This document shows positions 1 to 5,204 of a stretch of 15,200 nucleotides of DNA, piece after piece. How positions within the stretch are numbered: the stretch's first letter is position 1; each line of letters starts with the position of its first letter. The notes beneath the pieces were generated by a model, which was not told the DNA's origin, searched no databases, and was given only the letters and a program-made list of their open reading frames with translations. Origin of the DNA: Candidatus Bathyarchaeota archaeon BA1 (GTDB taxonomy: Archaea > Thermoproteota > Bathyarchaeia > Bathyarchaeales > Bathyarchaeaceae); the NCBI GenBank assembly GCA_001399805.1, contig LIHJ01000009.1, positions 17,786 to 32,985 of the forward strand, written 5' to 3'. A program made the translations under genes and the position numbers.

Positions 1-139
1 TAATAGGCTTTCCTTCGTTTTTTCAGCCATCTCAAGAACCTTATGAACATCCACGGTTGTGACCCTCCGATTTTCCATGACAACTTTGCCATTAATCAGA
101 ACCGTATCCACGTCAGATGCCCTGGCCGAGTATAATCTC
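1..139 (-). pseudogene. Displaced C-terminal tail of the MTA/SAH deaminase
   Basis: This is not an independent gene. Read on the minus strand in the frame shifted from the upstream amidohydrolase, the sequence continues as LYSARASDVDTVLINGKVV, then MENRRVTTVDVHKVLEMAEK, and stays open to the window edge. This is the normal C-terminal segment of this family, where a Y-(S/A)-A-x-x-S-D-V-D-T-V-x-(V/I)-N-G-K-V-V stretch returns to the N-terminal beta-sandwich domain. The main frame stops at 113-115 after an unrelated ILGQGI. Compared with the usual N-P-x-S-H-L-V-Y join, a few codons also seem to be missing, so a deletion of roughly 10-11 bases near 131-142 fits best. It could be a real mutation or an assembly error. 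The true stop lies beyond position 1. Confidence 0.7.
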
Positions 140-1315
140 ATTGAACAATGGGCATAGATGAGGCTTCCTGAAATCGATAATCACCAGGTCCGCGCTTTTT
201 CCAACCTCAATTGAACCGATCTGCTTGTCCCACAGCAAGGCCTCAGCACCTCCAATTGTCGCCATTCGTAAGGCTTGCTCAGCGGGTAACAGCGTGGGAT
301 CCCCATAAACACCCTTCTGCAGAAGAGCCGCTGCCTTCATGACCTCAAACATGTCTGCGGTGTTGTTTGAGCAGGAGCTATCTGTGCCTAGGGCAACAGT
401 CATTCCGGCTCTTAGCAAACTGGAAACCGGACTAACACCACAACCTATCTTAAGGTTGGAGATGGGGTTGTGGGAAATCTTCACCCCCCTCTCCTTCAAA
501 ATTGTTATGTCCTTTGAGGAGAGCCAAACACAGTGCGCGGCCAAGGTGTCACTTTCTAATACGCCTAGAGAATCTAGGTACTCCACTACCCCGCCTTTCA
601 CGGGGACTTTGAAGGCCTCGCGGATCTTCTTGGGCTCATCCTTTGTTTCGGCGATGTGGGTGTGCCACATGATAGGTGAGTCGGGTGATCCATACTTTTC
701 ATTCAGCTCCTTAGCGATGCTCCTTAACTCCTTCATGTATTCTGGGTCCACTGTGTAGGGGGCGTGGGGGTCCACGCTCACCCGGAGCAGACCGTTTGCC
801 TTGCCATGCCAGTCTCTGGTCAGCGCCCACAACGCCTTCCTGTCCTCGTCCCTCCTCCAAGAGAAACAAACGTGCCCAATCACGCCGCGAAGCCCGACTT
901 CAGCAAACGCCTCCGCTTCGTTTCCATCCGCCGTGTGGTGGTACATGCTGTTCACGGTTGTGGTTCCACCCATGACGGACTCCACGGCTGTGAGAAGGGC
1001 GCCCACGTATATGTCACGACCCGTGATGTACTTTTCTAGGGGCCATATCCAGTCCTCCAGCCAAACCTTCAGTGGGAGGTCGTCAGCGTAGCCTCGGAGG
1101 AGGCTCATCGCCGCGTGCTGGTGGGTGTTTATCAGACCCGGGATCACCACCTTCCCTTTGGCATCCATCCTCTCATAGCCAGAATATTTTCGCCTCAGCT
1201 CGTCGCCTTTACCAACGTCAATAATGCGATCGTTCTCAACAATGACAACCCCATCTCCAACGATCCCTTCTCTTCCCATCGTGACAATAGTTCCACCATC
1301 AACAATTAAGCCCAT
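113..1315 (-). CDS. 5-methylthioadenosine/S-adenosylhomocysteine deaminase-type amidohydrolase, frameshifted near its 3' end
   Basis: This cytosolic amidohydrolase (COG0402 type) probably deaminates adenosine-type nucleosides such as S-adenosylhomocysteine, methylthioadenosine or 5'-deoxyadenosine to the inosyl forms, in salvage of methylation and radical-SAM by-products. Visible metal ligands and active-site motifs are H65-x-H67 in GLINTHQHAAM, H220 in WHTHIAET with E223, H261 in AAHCVWL and D312 in LGTDSSCSNN. The stretch SLLRGYADDLPLKVWLED after the first metal motif is diagnostic of the subfamily. The ATG at 1313-1315 is supported by GGAGG at 1325-1329, 9 nt upstream. A weak AT-rich promoter-like stretch lies at about 1343-1352. 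The frame stops at 400 residues instead of the usual ~430, and the missing tail lies in another frame at 1-139. All catalytic residues come before the break, but loss of the C-terminal strands would probably hurt folding. Exact substrate is not decidable. Confidence 0.85.
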   Translation of the reverse strand: MGLIVDGGTIVTMGREGIVGDGVVIVENDRIIDVGKGDELRRKYSGYERMDAKGKVVIPGLINTHQHAAMSLLRGYADDLPLKVWLEDWIWPLEKYITGRDIYVGALLTAVESVMGGTTTVNSMYHHTADGNEAEAFAEVGLRGVIGHVCFSWRRDEDRKALWALTRDWHGKANGLLRVSVDPHAPYTVDPEYMKELRSIAKELNEKYGSPDSPIMWHTHIAETKDEPKKIREAFKVPVKGGVVEYLDSLGVLESDTLAAHCVWLSSKDITILKERGVKISHNPISNLKIGCGVSPVSSLLRAGMTVALGTDSSCSNNTADMFEVMKAAALLQKGVYGDPTLLPAEQALRMATIGGAEALLWDKQIGSIEVGKSADLVIIDFRKPHLCPLFNEIILGQGI

Positions 1316-1370
1316 GAATATTAGCCTCCAGCCTCAACTCATAGTATTAAGGTGCAAATTTAACTTCGAC

Positions 1371-1614
1371 GGCGGGAAGTCCCCTTCGAAGGGGAGGGGA
1401 TGAAAGCCGATACCCTACATTTTTCTTCGCCGCATCCCTTGTTAACGTGGGTAGGGCTGGGATGGCTGGGATGGCCCGAACCCCTTAGGAAACGCCTCTG
1501 ACAACCCGTGCATCGCTTAGCTGAGTGTGCTGGCGTGCGTGACCAAGCCCCGATGTCTCCGACCGAAGGCTGAAGGAAGAAGGAAGCCACCAGCAAAAGC
1601 TGGTGGTAGTTCAC
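1371..1614 (+). mobile_element. IS200/IS605-like end hairpins, tnpB-less relic or palindrome-associated element
   Basis: Two hairpins in the same orientation bracket a GC-rich 200-bp segment with no convincing gene. The first is the perfect 14-bp palindrome CCCCTTCGAAGGGG at 1381-1394, preceded by GGGAAGT and followed by AGGGGATGAAAG. The second is CCACCAGC-AAAA-GCTGGTGG at 1587-1606, preceded by GGAAG and followed by TAGTTCAC. The layout GGAAG, GC-rich stem-loop, TAGTTCAC resembles right ends of IS200/IS605 elements, where the tnpB 3' end and the guide (omega) RNA overlap. A plus-strand frame running into the second hairpin reads PRCLRPKAEGRRKPPA and stops just after it at 1630, as a decayed TnpB tail might. 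I infer a non-autonomous or decayed IS605-group element. I found no transposase motifs, and the match is from memory of such ends, not a search. Confidence 0.4.
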
Positions 1615-1769
1615 GGATGATCCCTTGATAGTAAATTTGCGGAAAGCCAACTTTGTGTGAAGTTAATAATACGTGTCGTACACTTTGAGTTGGAACAATA
1701 TGACAAATTGGTTCTGGTGACTCTTCAGGACTTAATATTTACGCTCATGTTAAGAAGTTGGCGCTTTTC

Positions 1770-2035
1770 TTAAGCTAATTCAGCTAGCTTTTCCATCAAA
1801 GGTATTCTCTTTTTTAAGGATTCAAATCGTATGGATGTCTCGCTTCTTAAGCTTCCTATTTCCTATTGTACGGCTTCGAACGTAGCTAGCATCTCATTCC
1901 TCGGGCTCCCCATACTTTTGTCAAGGGCGTCAATTCTGGCGTTGATGGCTTTCATTTCCCTGGTTATGTCGCTTAACTTGTCTTAGTGGATCGGGCTTTC
2001 TGCAAGTGCTCTTCCACTGCCTGGAACAGATTGCC
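1770..2035 (-). pseudogene. Decayed coiled-coil protein gene
   Basis: Minus-strand frames carry a clear heptad-rich protein broken in two places. From about 2035 one frame reads GNLFQAVEEHLQKARSTK and ends at a TGA..TAA-rich junction near 1973-1982. The next frame starts at 1982 with DKLSDITREMKAINARIDAL and continues to MLATFEAVQ, hits TAG at 1863-1865, and resumes as EIGSLRSETSIRFESLKKR, then PLMEKLAELA with a TAA stop at 1770-1772. Composition and spacing resemble the short coiled-coil proteins frequent in archaea, of unknown function. Because sequence before and after the TAG is uniform in style, a C-to-T or A-to-T change in a CAG/AAG codon is the simplest explanation. I see no start codon with a ribosome site, so the 5' end is uncertain. 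Confidence 0.5.
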
Positions 2036-2168
2036 CCTGAGCCCAAGGCTAAGAAGTTGAAGAAGCGAAAAAGCAAGCCCTTTGCCACGCGGTGGCGCTA
2101 AGGATCGACGGAATGGGTTGGCGCCGAGCTGATAGAAGAAGCCTGGTTTTCGGTGCGACAACCCAACC

Positions 2169-2205
2169 CTTATAAGTCGAGCTGATAATTAACCCACAGG
2201 GTTAA
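2169..2205 (+). promoter_or_regulatory. TATA box plus operator-like palindrome upstream of the 52-residue microprotein
   Basis: CTTATAAG at 2169-2176 is a good archaeal TATA element about 35-40 nt before the ATG at 2211, placing the transcription start near 2198-2200. Centred on that point is a perfect inverted repeat TTAACCC-ACA-GGGTTAA at 2189-2205. A palindrome over the start site is a typical place for a repressor to bind; it could alternatively form a short leader hairpin. The regulator is unknown. Confidence 0.45.
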
Positions 2206-2210
2206 CGCGA

Positions 2211-2369
2211 ATGAGCATAAGCGAGCTGGTAGCGGTAAACGCACCCATATACGCCCTTCTTGTGGCAATCCTAGTCGAGCTCTTTAGGATCGAGCGCCTC
2301 CTGGGCAGGCATGGTAAGGCCATCGAGGTCCTAGAGAGAACGCTCGCCCCAAAAACAGGAGGCTCGTGA
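2211..2369 (+). CDS. Small membrane-anchored protein with charged tail, 52 residues
   Basis: A 52-codon frame begins ATG AGC ATA and ends TGA. It encodes MSISELVAVN, then a hydrophobic helix of about residues 11-25 (APIYALLVAILVELF), then a charged, probably helical tail RIERLLGRHGKAIEVLERTL. The layout is an N-terminal transmembrane anchor followed by a short amphipathic or coiled-coil helix. Support comes from a TATA box at 2169-2176 and a palindrome at 2189-2205, and from codon use with C/G-rich third positions like real genes nearby. There is no good Shine-Dalgarno sequence, consistent with a short or absent leader. I do not recognise a family. A minus-strand frame crosses the same bases but reads as low-quality Arg/Pro/Ser-rich sequence, so I favour the plus strand. 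Confidence 0.45.
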   Translation: MSISELVAVNAPIYALLVAILVELFRIERLLGRHGKAIEVLERTLAPKTGGS

Positions 2370-2503
2370 CGCCCACCGTCGTTGCTCCATCTAGGCTCTT
2401 CAGCTCTTCTATGCTGATCCTTCCAGAGTGAAAATTGCCTCAACTTTGCCCGTAACTCATTAGTAAGCTCCCTCGAGATCTCATCAAAGGAGAATCGGAG
2501 CTT
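2366..2503 (-). pseudogene. Small decayed coding fragment
   Basis: After an in-frame TAA at 2504-2506 the minus strand reads KLRFSFDEISRELTNELRAK and LRQFSLW, then loses protein-like character. In a second minus frame, from about 2424 downward, the sequence GRISIEELKSLDGATTVG looks protein-like. Joined across one frameshift near 2424-2430 these make a plausible 45-residue mostly helical segment. There is no start codon with signals and no recognised domain. This may be the remains of a gene truncated by the now-adjacent microprotein region. The call rests only on amino-acid style. Confidence 0.25.
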
Positions 2504-2525
2504 TTAATCTTCTTCACATGGATGC

Positions 2526-2696
2526 TTATTTATACTCAATTTTTATTTCCGGGGATAACTCCACCGCTCTTAGGAAAGTTTCGGCCATTTCCCTGGGTTC
2601 GATTGTGAATGAGGTTACTCCTCCAGTTTCAGCGTCTCTGATGGTTATGGCAATTCCATTTTTCCCAACATTCGCTATGCAAATAAATCTAGGCAT
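2526..2696 (-). CDS. Small conserved-looking protein of unknown function, 56 residues
   Basis: The protein begins MPRFICIANVGKNGIAITI and continues RDAETGGVTSFTIEPREMAE before ending SPEIKIEYK. It looks like a compact alpha/beta fold: two N-terminal strands, a loop with GG, a strand and a helix (REMAETFLRAVEL), then a charged C-terminal strand. I do not recognise the family. I choose the ATG at 2694-2696, because AAGGA lies 7-8 nt upstream and the TATA box at 2733-2740 predicts transcription starting near 2710; the longer frame from 2717 would start at or before that point. Predicted cytosolic. It follows directly on the tail of a probable transposase on the same strand, whose coding bases contain its promoter. 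Confidence 0.55.
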   Translation of the reverse strand: MPRFICIANVGKNGIAITIRDAETGGVTSFTIEPREMAETFLRAVELSPEIKIEYK

Positions 2697-2716
2697 GGCA
2701 CATTCCTTGATTAACA

Positions 2717-2965
2717 TCAGATGATGCTTCTATATATAAAGATGAAGCTAGTTGCGATGCAGCCCATGCTCACGGTGTTCAGATGAGTAAGGGAAATACC
2801 TTTTAGCTTAGATGACCATTTTGGCGAGATAAGACCCAGGTTTTGCTGCAACCTAAACATCCATTCAACTGCTGAAAACTCGATGAACTTCTTGAAGCAA
2901 TCTCTAAGCGTCACGGAGCCTCTGTTTTTAGAAGGTTTCCTTTTGCGACGTACATCACGCCTTTG
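2717..2965 (-). pseudogene. Probable transposase C-terminal remnant (IS4/IS5-like)
   Basis: The minus strand is open from after a TAG at 2966-2968 to a TGA at 2717-2719. It reads RRKRKPSKNRGSVTLRDCFK, then AVEWMFRLQQNLGL, then LKGISLTHLNTVSMGCIATS with a hydrophobic end. The order of an Arg/Lys-rich segment, an E-x-x-F-x-x-(L/K) segment, a short linker, a (R/K)-G-(L/I)-x-x-(V/L) element and a final hydrophobic helix matches the C-termini of DDE transposases of the IS4/IS5 kind, where the first Glu is the last catalytic acid. No upstream DDE portion, no start and no terminal inverted repeats are visible. Upstream of the TAG the same frame reads GTDWLSYREKWL, perhaps more of the same gene. An unrelated small hydrophobic protein is the alternative. 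Confidence 0.35.
2733..2740 (-). promoter_or_regulatory. TATA box for the 56-residue gene
   Basis: On the minus strand TTTATATA (within CTTTATATATAG) lies 37-44 nt upstream of the ATG at 2696, giving a leader of roughly 12-15 nt that contains AAGGA. It sits inside the final codons of the upstream transposase-like fragment. Confidence 0.5.
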
Positions 2966-3076
2966 CTAGAGCCACTTTTCTCTGTAACTCAGCCAGTCTG
3001 TCCCAAATGCGGAGACCCTCACGGCTGGCAAATCATAGAGCCCCCTAAGGACGATGCTTTAAAATATCTTCCCTAA
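2876..3076 (+). pseudogene. Possible zinc-ribbon gene fragment
   Basis: The plus strand is open for 66 codons from a TGA at 2873-2875 to TAA at 3074-3076. It reads KLDELLEAISKRHGASVFRR and ends QPVCPKCGDPHGWQIIEPPK then DDALKYLP. The C-P-K-C-G knuckle is typical of zinc ribbons, but only one Cys pair is present and there is no start codon with signals. It overlaps the transposase-like minus-strand fragment for about 90 bases, so at most one of the two is genuine there. I treat it as a possible relic. Confidence 0.2.
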
Positions 3077-3140
3077 TATGTTAATTTTACGAAGAAAAGT
3101 TTGAATGAAAAAGCTTACTCTTTAACATCTGGGGTATTAA

Positions 3141-3473
3141 ATCGCACTTTTAAGAGGAGATGATGTAAGCGGGAAGAAGGTAATTGATGCAAAGGGCAAC
3201 GTCGTTGGTGTTATGAAGAATATACCTTTAGACGGTAGACAGGCAACGATATCAAGCGATGAATATTATCGAGAGGATGAGAGATCATTCTCCAGCGCTC
3301 TTGAACCACACGTCTGCCTCAGGCAAGTCAATGATGATTTTAGGAAGCCTTTTTATTCTTTAACCTCCCTCATTTCAATTATTCTGGAATCCATTCAAGC
3401 CTCAAAACGTTCACCTCCCCTTCATGCACCTCTGGAGGATCTGGGCTTTGGCCCATGTCGGAGCCAGGACTAA
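3141..3473 (+). pseudogene. PRC-barrel-like fragment with disrupted start
   Basis: From 3141 the plus frame reads ALLRGDDVSGKKVIDAKGNV then VGVMKNIPLDGRQATIS. The pattern (V/S)-G-K-K-V-(I/Y)-D-x-x-G-x-x-(V/I)-G-x-(V/M)-K-(D/N) is the hallmark first half of PRC-barrel domains, small beta-barrels found in ribosome-maturation factors and in free-standing archaeal proteins. The only in-frame ATG (3213) falls inside the domain. A natural start, AGAGGAG followed by ATGATG at 3160-3165, leads straight into TAA in its own frame, so a one-base change just after the start would restore the gene. After about codon 40 the sequence no longer resembles a barrel and ends in a Pro/Ser-rich tail, so the second half is probably also frameshifted. 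Intact proteins are about 75-90 residues. Confidence 0.45.
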
Positions 3474-3559
3474 GACGCTCCGCACACAACCCTCCAGCTT
3501 CAGAAAAATAATGGATGGAGGATTCTCGGCTCAGCCCTAGGCTTTAAAAAGAGCTGAAA

Positions 3560-4018
3560 CTATGTTGGGAATTCCTCAATTAGCTTTTTGAATTTGATTG
3601 CTGCTGCTCCGGCTTCTAGGTGAGCTGGGTCGTTTGAAAGCAGGGGCTTGCCCAGTTTTCTTGCTGTTGCCACATGAAGGGCATCGAAAAATGTCAGTTT
3701 AGGGTATTGACTTCTTAGCCTTTCAGCTAGGGTGGCGTCAGCCAATGTTAGGGGGGTATATTCTTCGATGCCAGCCCCGATGAGCTGCACATCCATAAGT
3801 GAACATGCCTCCTCAACCTCACGAGGCTTCAAACCGCGGGAGTATAGGACGGCCTTAGCCTCAACTACCGCCGATGAAAGCACCTGAACCTTCAGCAATC
3901 CCTTTATACAAATCTCTAAAATCTTCATTACAGCGTCGTGTTGTCGATCTCCTCTTCTAAGCCCGAAGAGAAACCCTGTTTCAGCTAGGCTCTCTCCCCT
4001 ATCTCCTTCAGCAACCAT
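3560..4018 (-). CDS. vapC: PIN-domain toxin, VapC family
   Basis: The product is a PIN-fold, probably Mg2+-dependent ribonuclease that acts as the toxin of a type II pair and typically cuts tRNA or rRNA. Four acidic positions are visible: E13 in LAETGFLFGL, E53 in SSAVVEAKAVLYSRG, D112 in LTFFDALHVATAR and D130 in LLSNDPAHLE. The first is Glu rather than the usual Asp, as in archaeal PIN proteins that begin with an A-E-T-x-F-L motif. The length of 152 is slightly long because of an N-terminal extension of about 10 residues before the first strand. The ATG at 4016-4018 has AAGGAG 9 nt upstream and lies inside vapB, giving a 34-bp overlap that suggests translational coupling. No better internal start exists. 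Expression would follow the vapB promoter. Confidence 0.85.
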   Translation of the reverse strand: MVAEGDRGESLAETGFLFGLRRGDRQHDAVMKILEICIKGLLKVQVLSSAVVEAKAVLYSRGLKPREVEEACSLMDVQLIGAGIEEYTPLTLADATLAERLRSQYPKLTFFDALHVATARKLGKPLLSNDPAHLEAGAAAIKFKKLIEEFPT

Positions 4019-4233
4019 TCCTCAGCTCTCCTTCTAGTCTCCCTGTCAAACTTGAAGTCTCCGAGAAGCTCGTCCAACTTGCTTGAAGGATCCTGTGGGA
4101 TCCTCCTTAAGAGTAGCACATCACCTAAGGCAATAACGTAGAACCTTTCACCCACAGAAATTGGGAAAACTTTTCTCAACCCCCTTGGGAAGGTTACTCT
4201 AAACCTTTCATCGACCTGAATGACCGTGCTCAA
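3985..4233 (-). CDS. vapB: AbrB/SpoVT-type antitoxin, VapB family
   Basis: This is the DNA-binding antitoxin partner of the overlapping PIN toxin. The N-terminal ~45 residues form a swapped-hairpin AbrB domain: TVIQVDERFRVTFPRGLRK, then SVGERFYVIALGDVLLLRR. The C-terminal half (LDELLGDFKFDRETRRRAEE, then WLLKEIGERA) is a charged helix that would wrap the toxin. The length of 82 is normal. The start appears to be TTG at 4231-4233, directly before the first strand; there is no in-frame ATG and only a poor ribosome site. A TATA-like stretch at 4267-4276 would start transcription about 10-15 nt upstream. The 5' end overlaps the preceding gene by 26 bp. VapB proteins commonly repress their own operon, which would fit here but is not shown. 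Confidence 0.8.
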   Translation of the reverse strand: MSTVIQVDERFRVTFPRGLRKVFPISVGERFYVIALGDVLLLRRIPQDPSSKLDELLGDFKFDRETRRRAEEWLLKEIGERA

Positions 4234-4477
4234 ATCCGTTCACCCACAGACACTGATAATTGGCCATATATTTAAACAGTAGCCCCAGCCTCTCCTTAAA
4301 CGCCCTTGTTATCCTGCTCAGGGCTTTAAGCAGCCTCTCCACCTCCTCCTCTTTCTTCAGCAGTCGTATGTAGAATTCGCTGGGCTTCAGCTCGGTTGTT
4401 CCCTCAGCCAAGGTTATGATGTGAACCTTGCCCTCGTGGTCGGTTATTGGCACCGTGACCCCGTAGCACGTCACCAA
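4208..4477 (-). CDS. Unrecognised 89-residue protein preceding vapBC
   Basis: The protein starts MVTCYGVTVPITDHEGKVHI, with a strand-rich first third, then a charged helix EFYIRLLKKEEEVERLLKAL followed by ITRAFKERLGLLF, likely a coiled coil or amphipathic helix. I do not recognise it. The start is TTG at 4475-4477 (or GTG one codon later), with GAGGTGGG 10-15 nt upstream. The last ~18 residues (ANYQCLWVNGFEHGHSGR) overlap the vapB promoter and start and are less protein-like, so the ancestral stop may have been near 4255-4265. It lies 17 nt after the end of a broken gene on the same strand, so these once formed an operon. It might be an accessory component of the toxin-antitoxin cassette, which is only a guess from position. 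Confidence 0.55.
   Translation of the reverse strand: MVTCYGVTVPITDHEGKVHIITLAEGTTELKPSEFYIRLLKKEEEVERLLKALSRITRAFKERLGLLFKYMANYQCLWVNGFEHGHSGR
4267..4276 (-). promoter_or_regulatory. TATA-like element upstream of vapB
   Basis: TTTAAATATA on the minus strand lies 34-43 nt upstream of the vapB TTG, embedded in the 3' part of the preceding gene. This spacing would give a leader of about 10-15 nt and an independent promoter for vapBC. Confidence 0.4.
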
Positions 4478-4493
4478 CTGTCCAAACCCACCT

Positions 4494-5068
4494 CTAGGCG
4501 ATTATGCCCTTCCGTTTGAGGGATGTGTGGTATTCGAGGGCTAGTCCGATGCCGCAGATGTCGCTCAGCTCGACGCAAACCACCAGGTCCAAGGATGCGA
4601 AGTCATGGGCTATGCTTATTCACTTCTCCGGCTCTCGAAGGGGCGTGCAGGGACACCTTTGGGGCGCGTCACCACACCAGCACATCTCAGGGTGGCTGTT
4701 CCAGTTGCTGTAGGCTAAGAGAACCAGGGTTCTACCGTCAAGCTGCTTGACAACGCCCTTAAGAATCCTTAGGCTCCGCTCAAGCTCCTCGGCCGAGTAT
4801 ATGCTGCGCAGGATCTCGAAGGCTTAAACCAGGTCGTTGTCACGGTGAAAAACCTTACCTGGAATCATGTCGACGAGGCTCGTTCACCGCCCCCTCAGTG
4901 GGTTCCTCAATGTTATCCAAAGGTTTCCTGCTGCTAAAGAAAGGGTTAGGGGTTTAGTTTCACGCCGTGATTTTCAGGGTCGCCTAGGGCGTCATAAGGC
5001 TCTGGTTCCTCGATGACTTCCTCAGCATCAACCACTTACTTCCATTTAATTTCAGTCAACCATTCCAT
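4494..5068 (-). pseudogene. Broken gene (~190 codons) with C-W-C...C-P-C motif
   Basis: Three minus-strand frames join into one protein. Segment A, from ATG at 5066-5068, reads MEWLTEIKWK, hits a TAA at codon 11, then gives VVDAEEVIEEPEPYDALGDP. Segment B reads NPFFSSRKPLDNIEEPTEGA. Segment C reads SLVDMIPGKVFHRDNDLV, a TAA at 4824-4826, AFEILRSIYSAEELERSLRI, LAYSNWNSHPEMCWCGDAPQ, RCPCTPLREPEK, a TGA at 4620-4622 and then ISIAHDFASLDLVVCVELSD, ending at TAG 4494-4496. The A-to-B switch is near 4970 and the B-to-C switch near 4880. The motif C-W-C-x6-C-P-C could bind a metal or form an Fe-S or zinc site. I do not recognise the family. A TATA-like box at 5095-5103 still sits at the right distance from the ATG. 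Both TAA and TGA interrupt it, so decay is likelier than recoding. Confidence 0.6.
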
Positions 5069-5094
5069 GCTTAAAAAATGAAACAATCACAGGT

Positions 5095-5103
5095 ATATTA
5101 TAC
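5095..5103 (-). promoter_or_regulatory. Relic promoter of the broken C-W-C gene
   Basis: AT-rich TATAATATA on the minus strand lies 27-35 nt upstream of the ATG at 5068, which implies a leaderless or nearly leaderless transcript. It is divergent from the promoter of the phosphotransferase gene. The nine-base string TACTTTGAT occurs at 5101-5109 and again at 5147-5155 in the shared intergenic region and could be a regulator site. Confidence 0.35.
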
Positions 5104-5157
5104 TTTGATTTCACAAAACTAATATGCTGGCCTCTAATTCGTCGGATACTTTGATAC

Positions 5158-5198
5158 AAAAATTTAACTTAACCTCGTTTAAGTCTATTATGGGAGGT
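5158..5198 (+). promoter_or_regulatory. Promoter and ribosome binding site of the phosphotransferase gene
   Basis: The AT-rich AAAATTTAACTT at 5158-5169 is a plausible TATA region 36-47 nt before the start. GGAGGT at 5193-5198 is a strong Shine-Dalgarno sequence 6 nt before GTG at 5205. The nearby ATG at 5203 is followed at once by TGA in its frame, so GTG is the start. Confidence 0.55.
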
Positions 5199-5204
5199 TA
5201 GGAT

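Noticed and set aside
339..1309. Long plus-strand frames opposite the amidohydrolase, up to 139 codons
   Set aside because: They are antisense shadows: the minus strand has all metal-binding motifs of a known enzyme family and a strong ribosome site.
1360..1650. Minus-strand 96-codon frame
   Set aside because: It crosses both hairpins and is Ser/Arg/Pro/Cys-rich without any protein-like pattern; better explained as structured or mobile-element DNA.
1975..2101. Plus-strand frame ending QIAPEPKAKKLKKRKSKPF before a TAA
   Set aside because: It has a plausible basic tail but no start and opposes the coiled-coil relic; evidence is too thin to call a gene.
2189..2443. Minus-strand 84-codon frame
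   Set aside because: Beyond its first ~15 residues it is antisense to the better supported 52-residue gene and looks random; only the 2366-2503 part is kept, as a low-confidence relic.
1863..4826. Stop-codon recoding (pyrrolysine at TAG or selenocysteine at TGA) in the interrupted genes
   Set aside because: The interrupted genes contain TAG, TGA and TAA stops together with frameshifts and show no recoding-type structure that I can see; decay is simpler.
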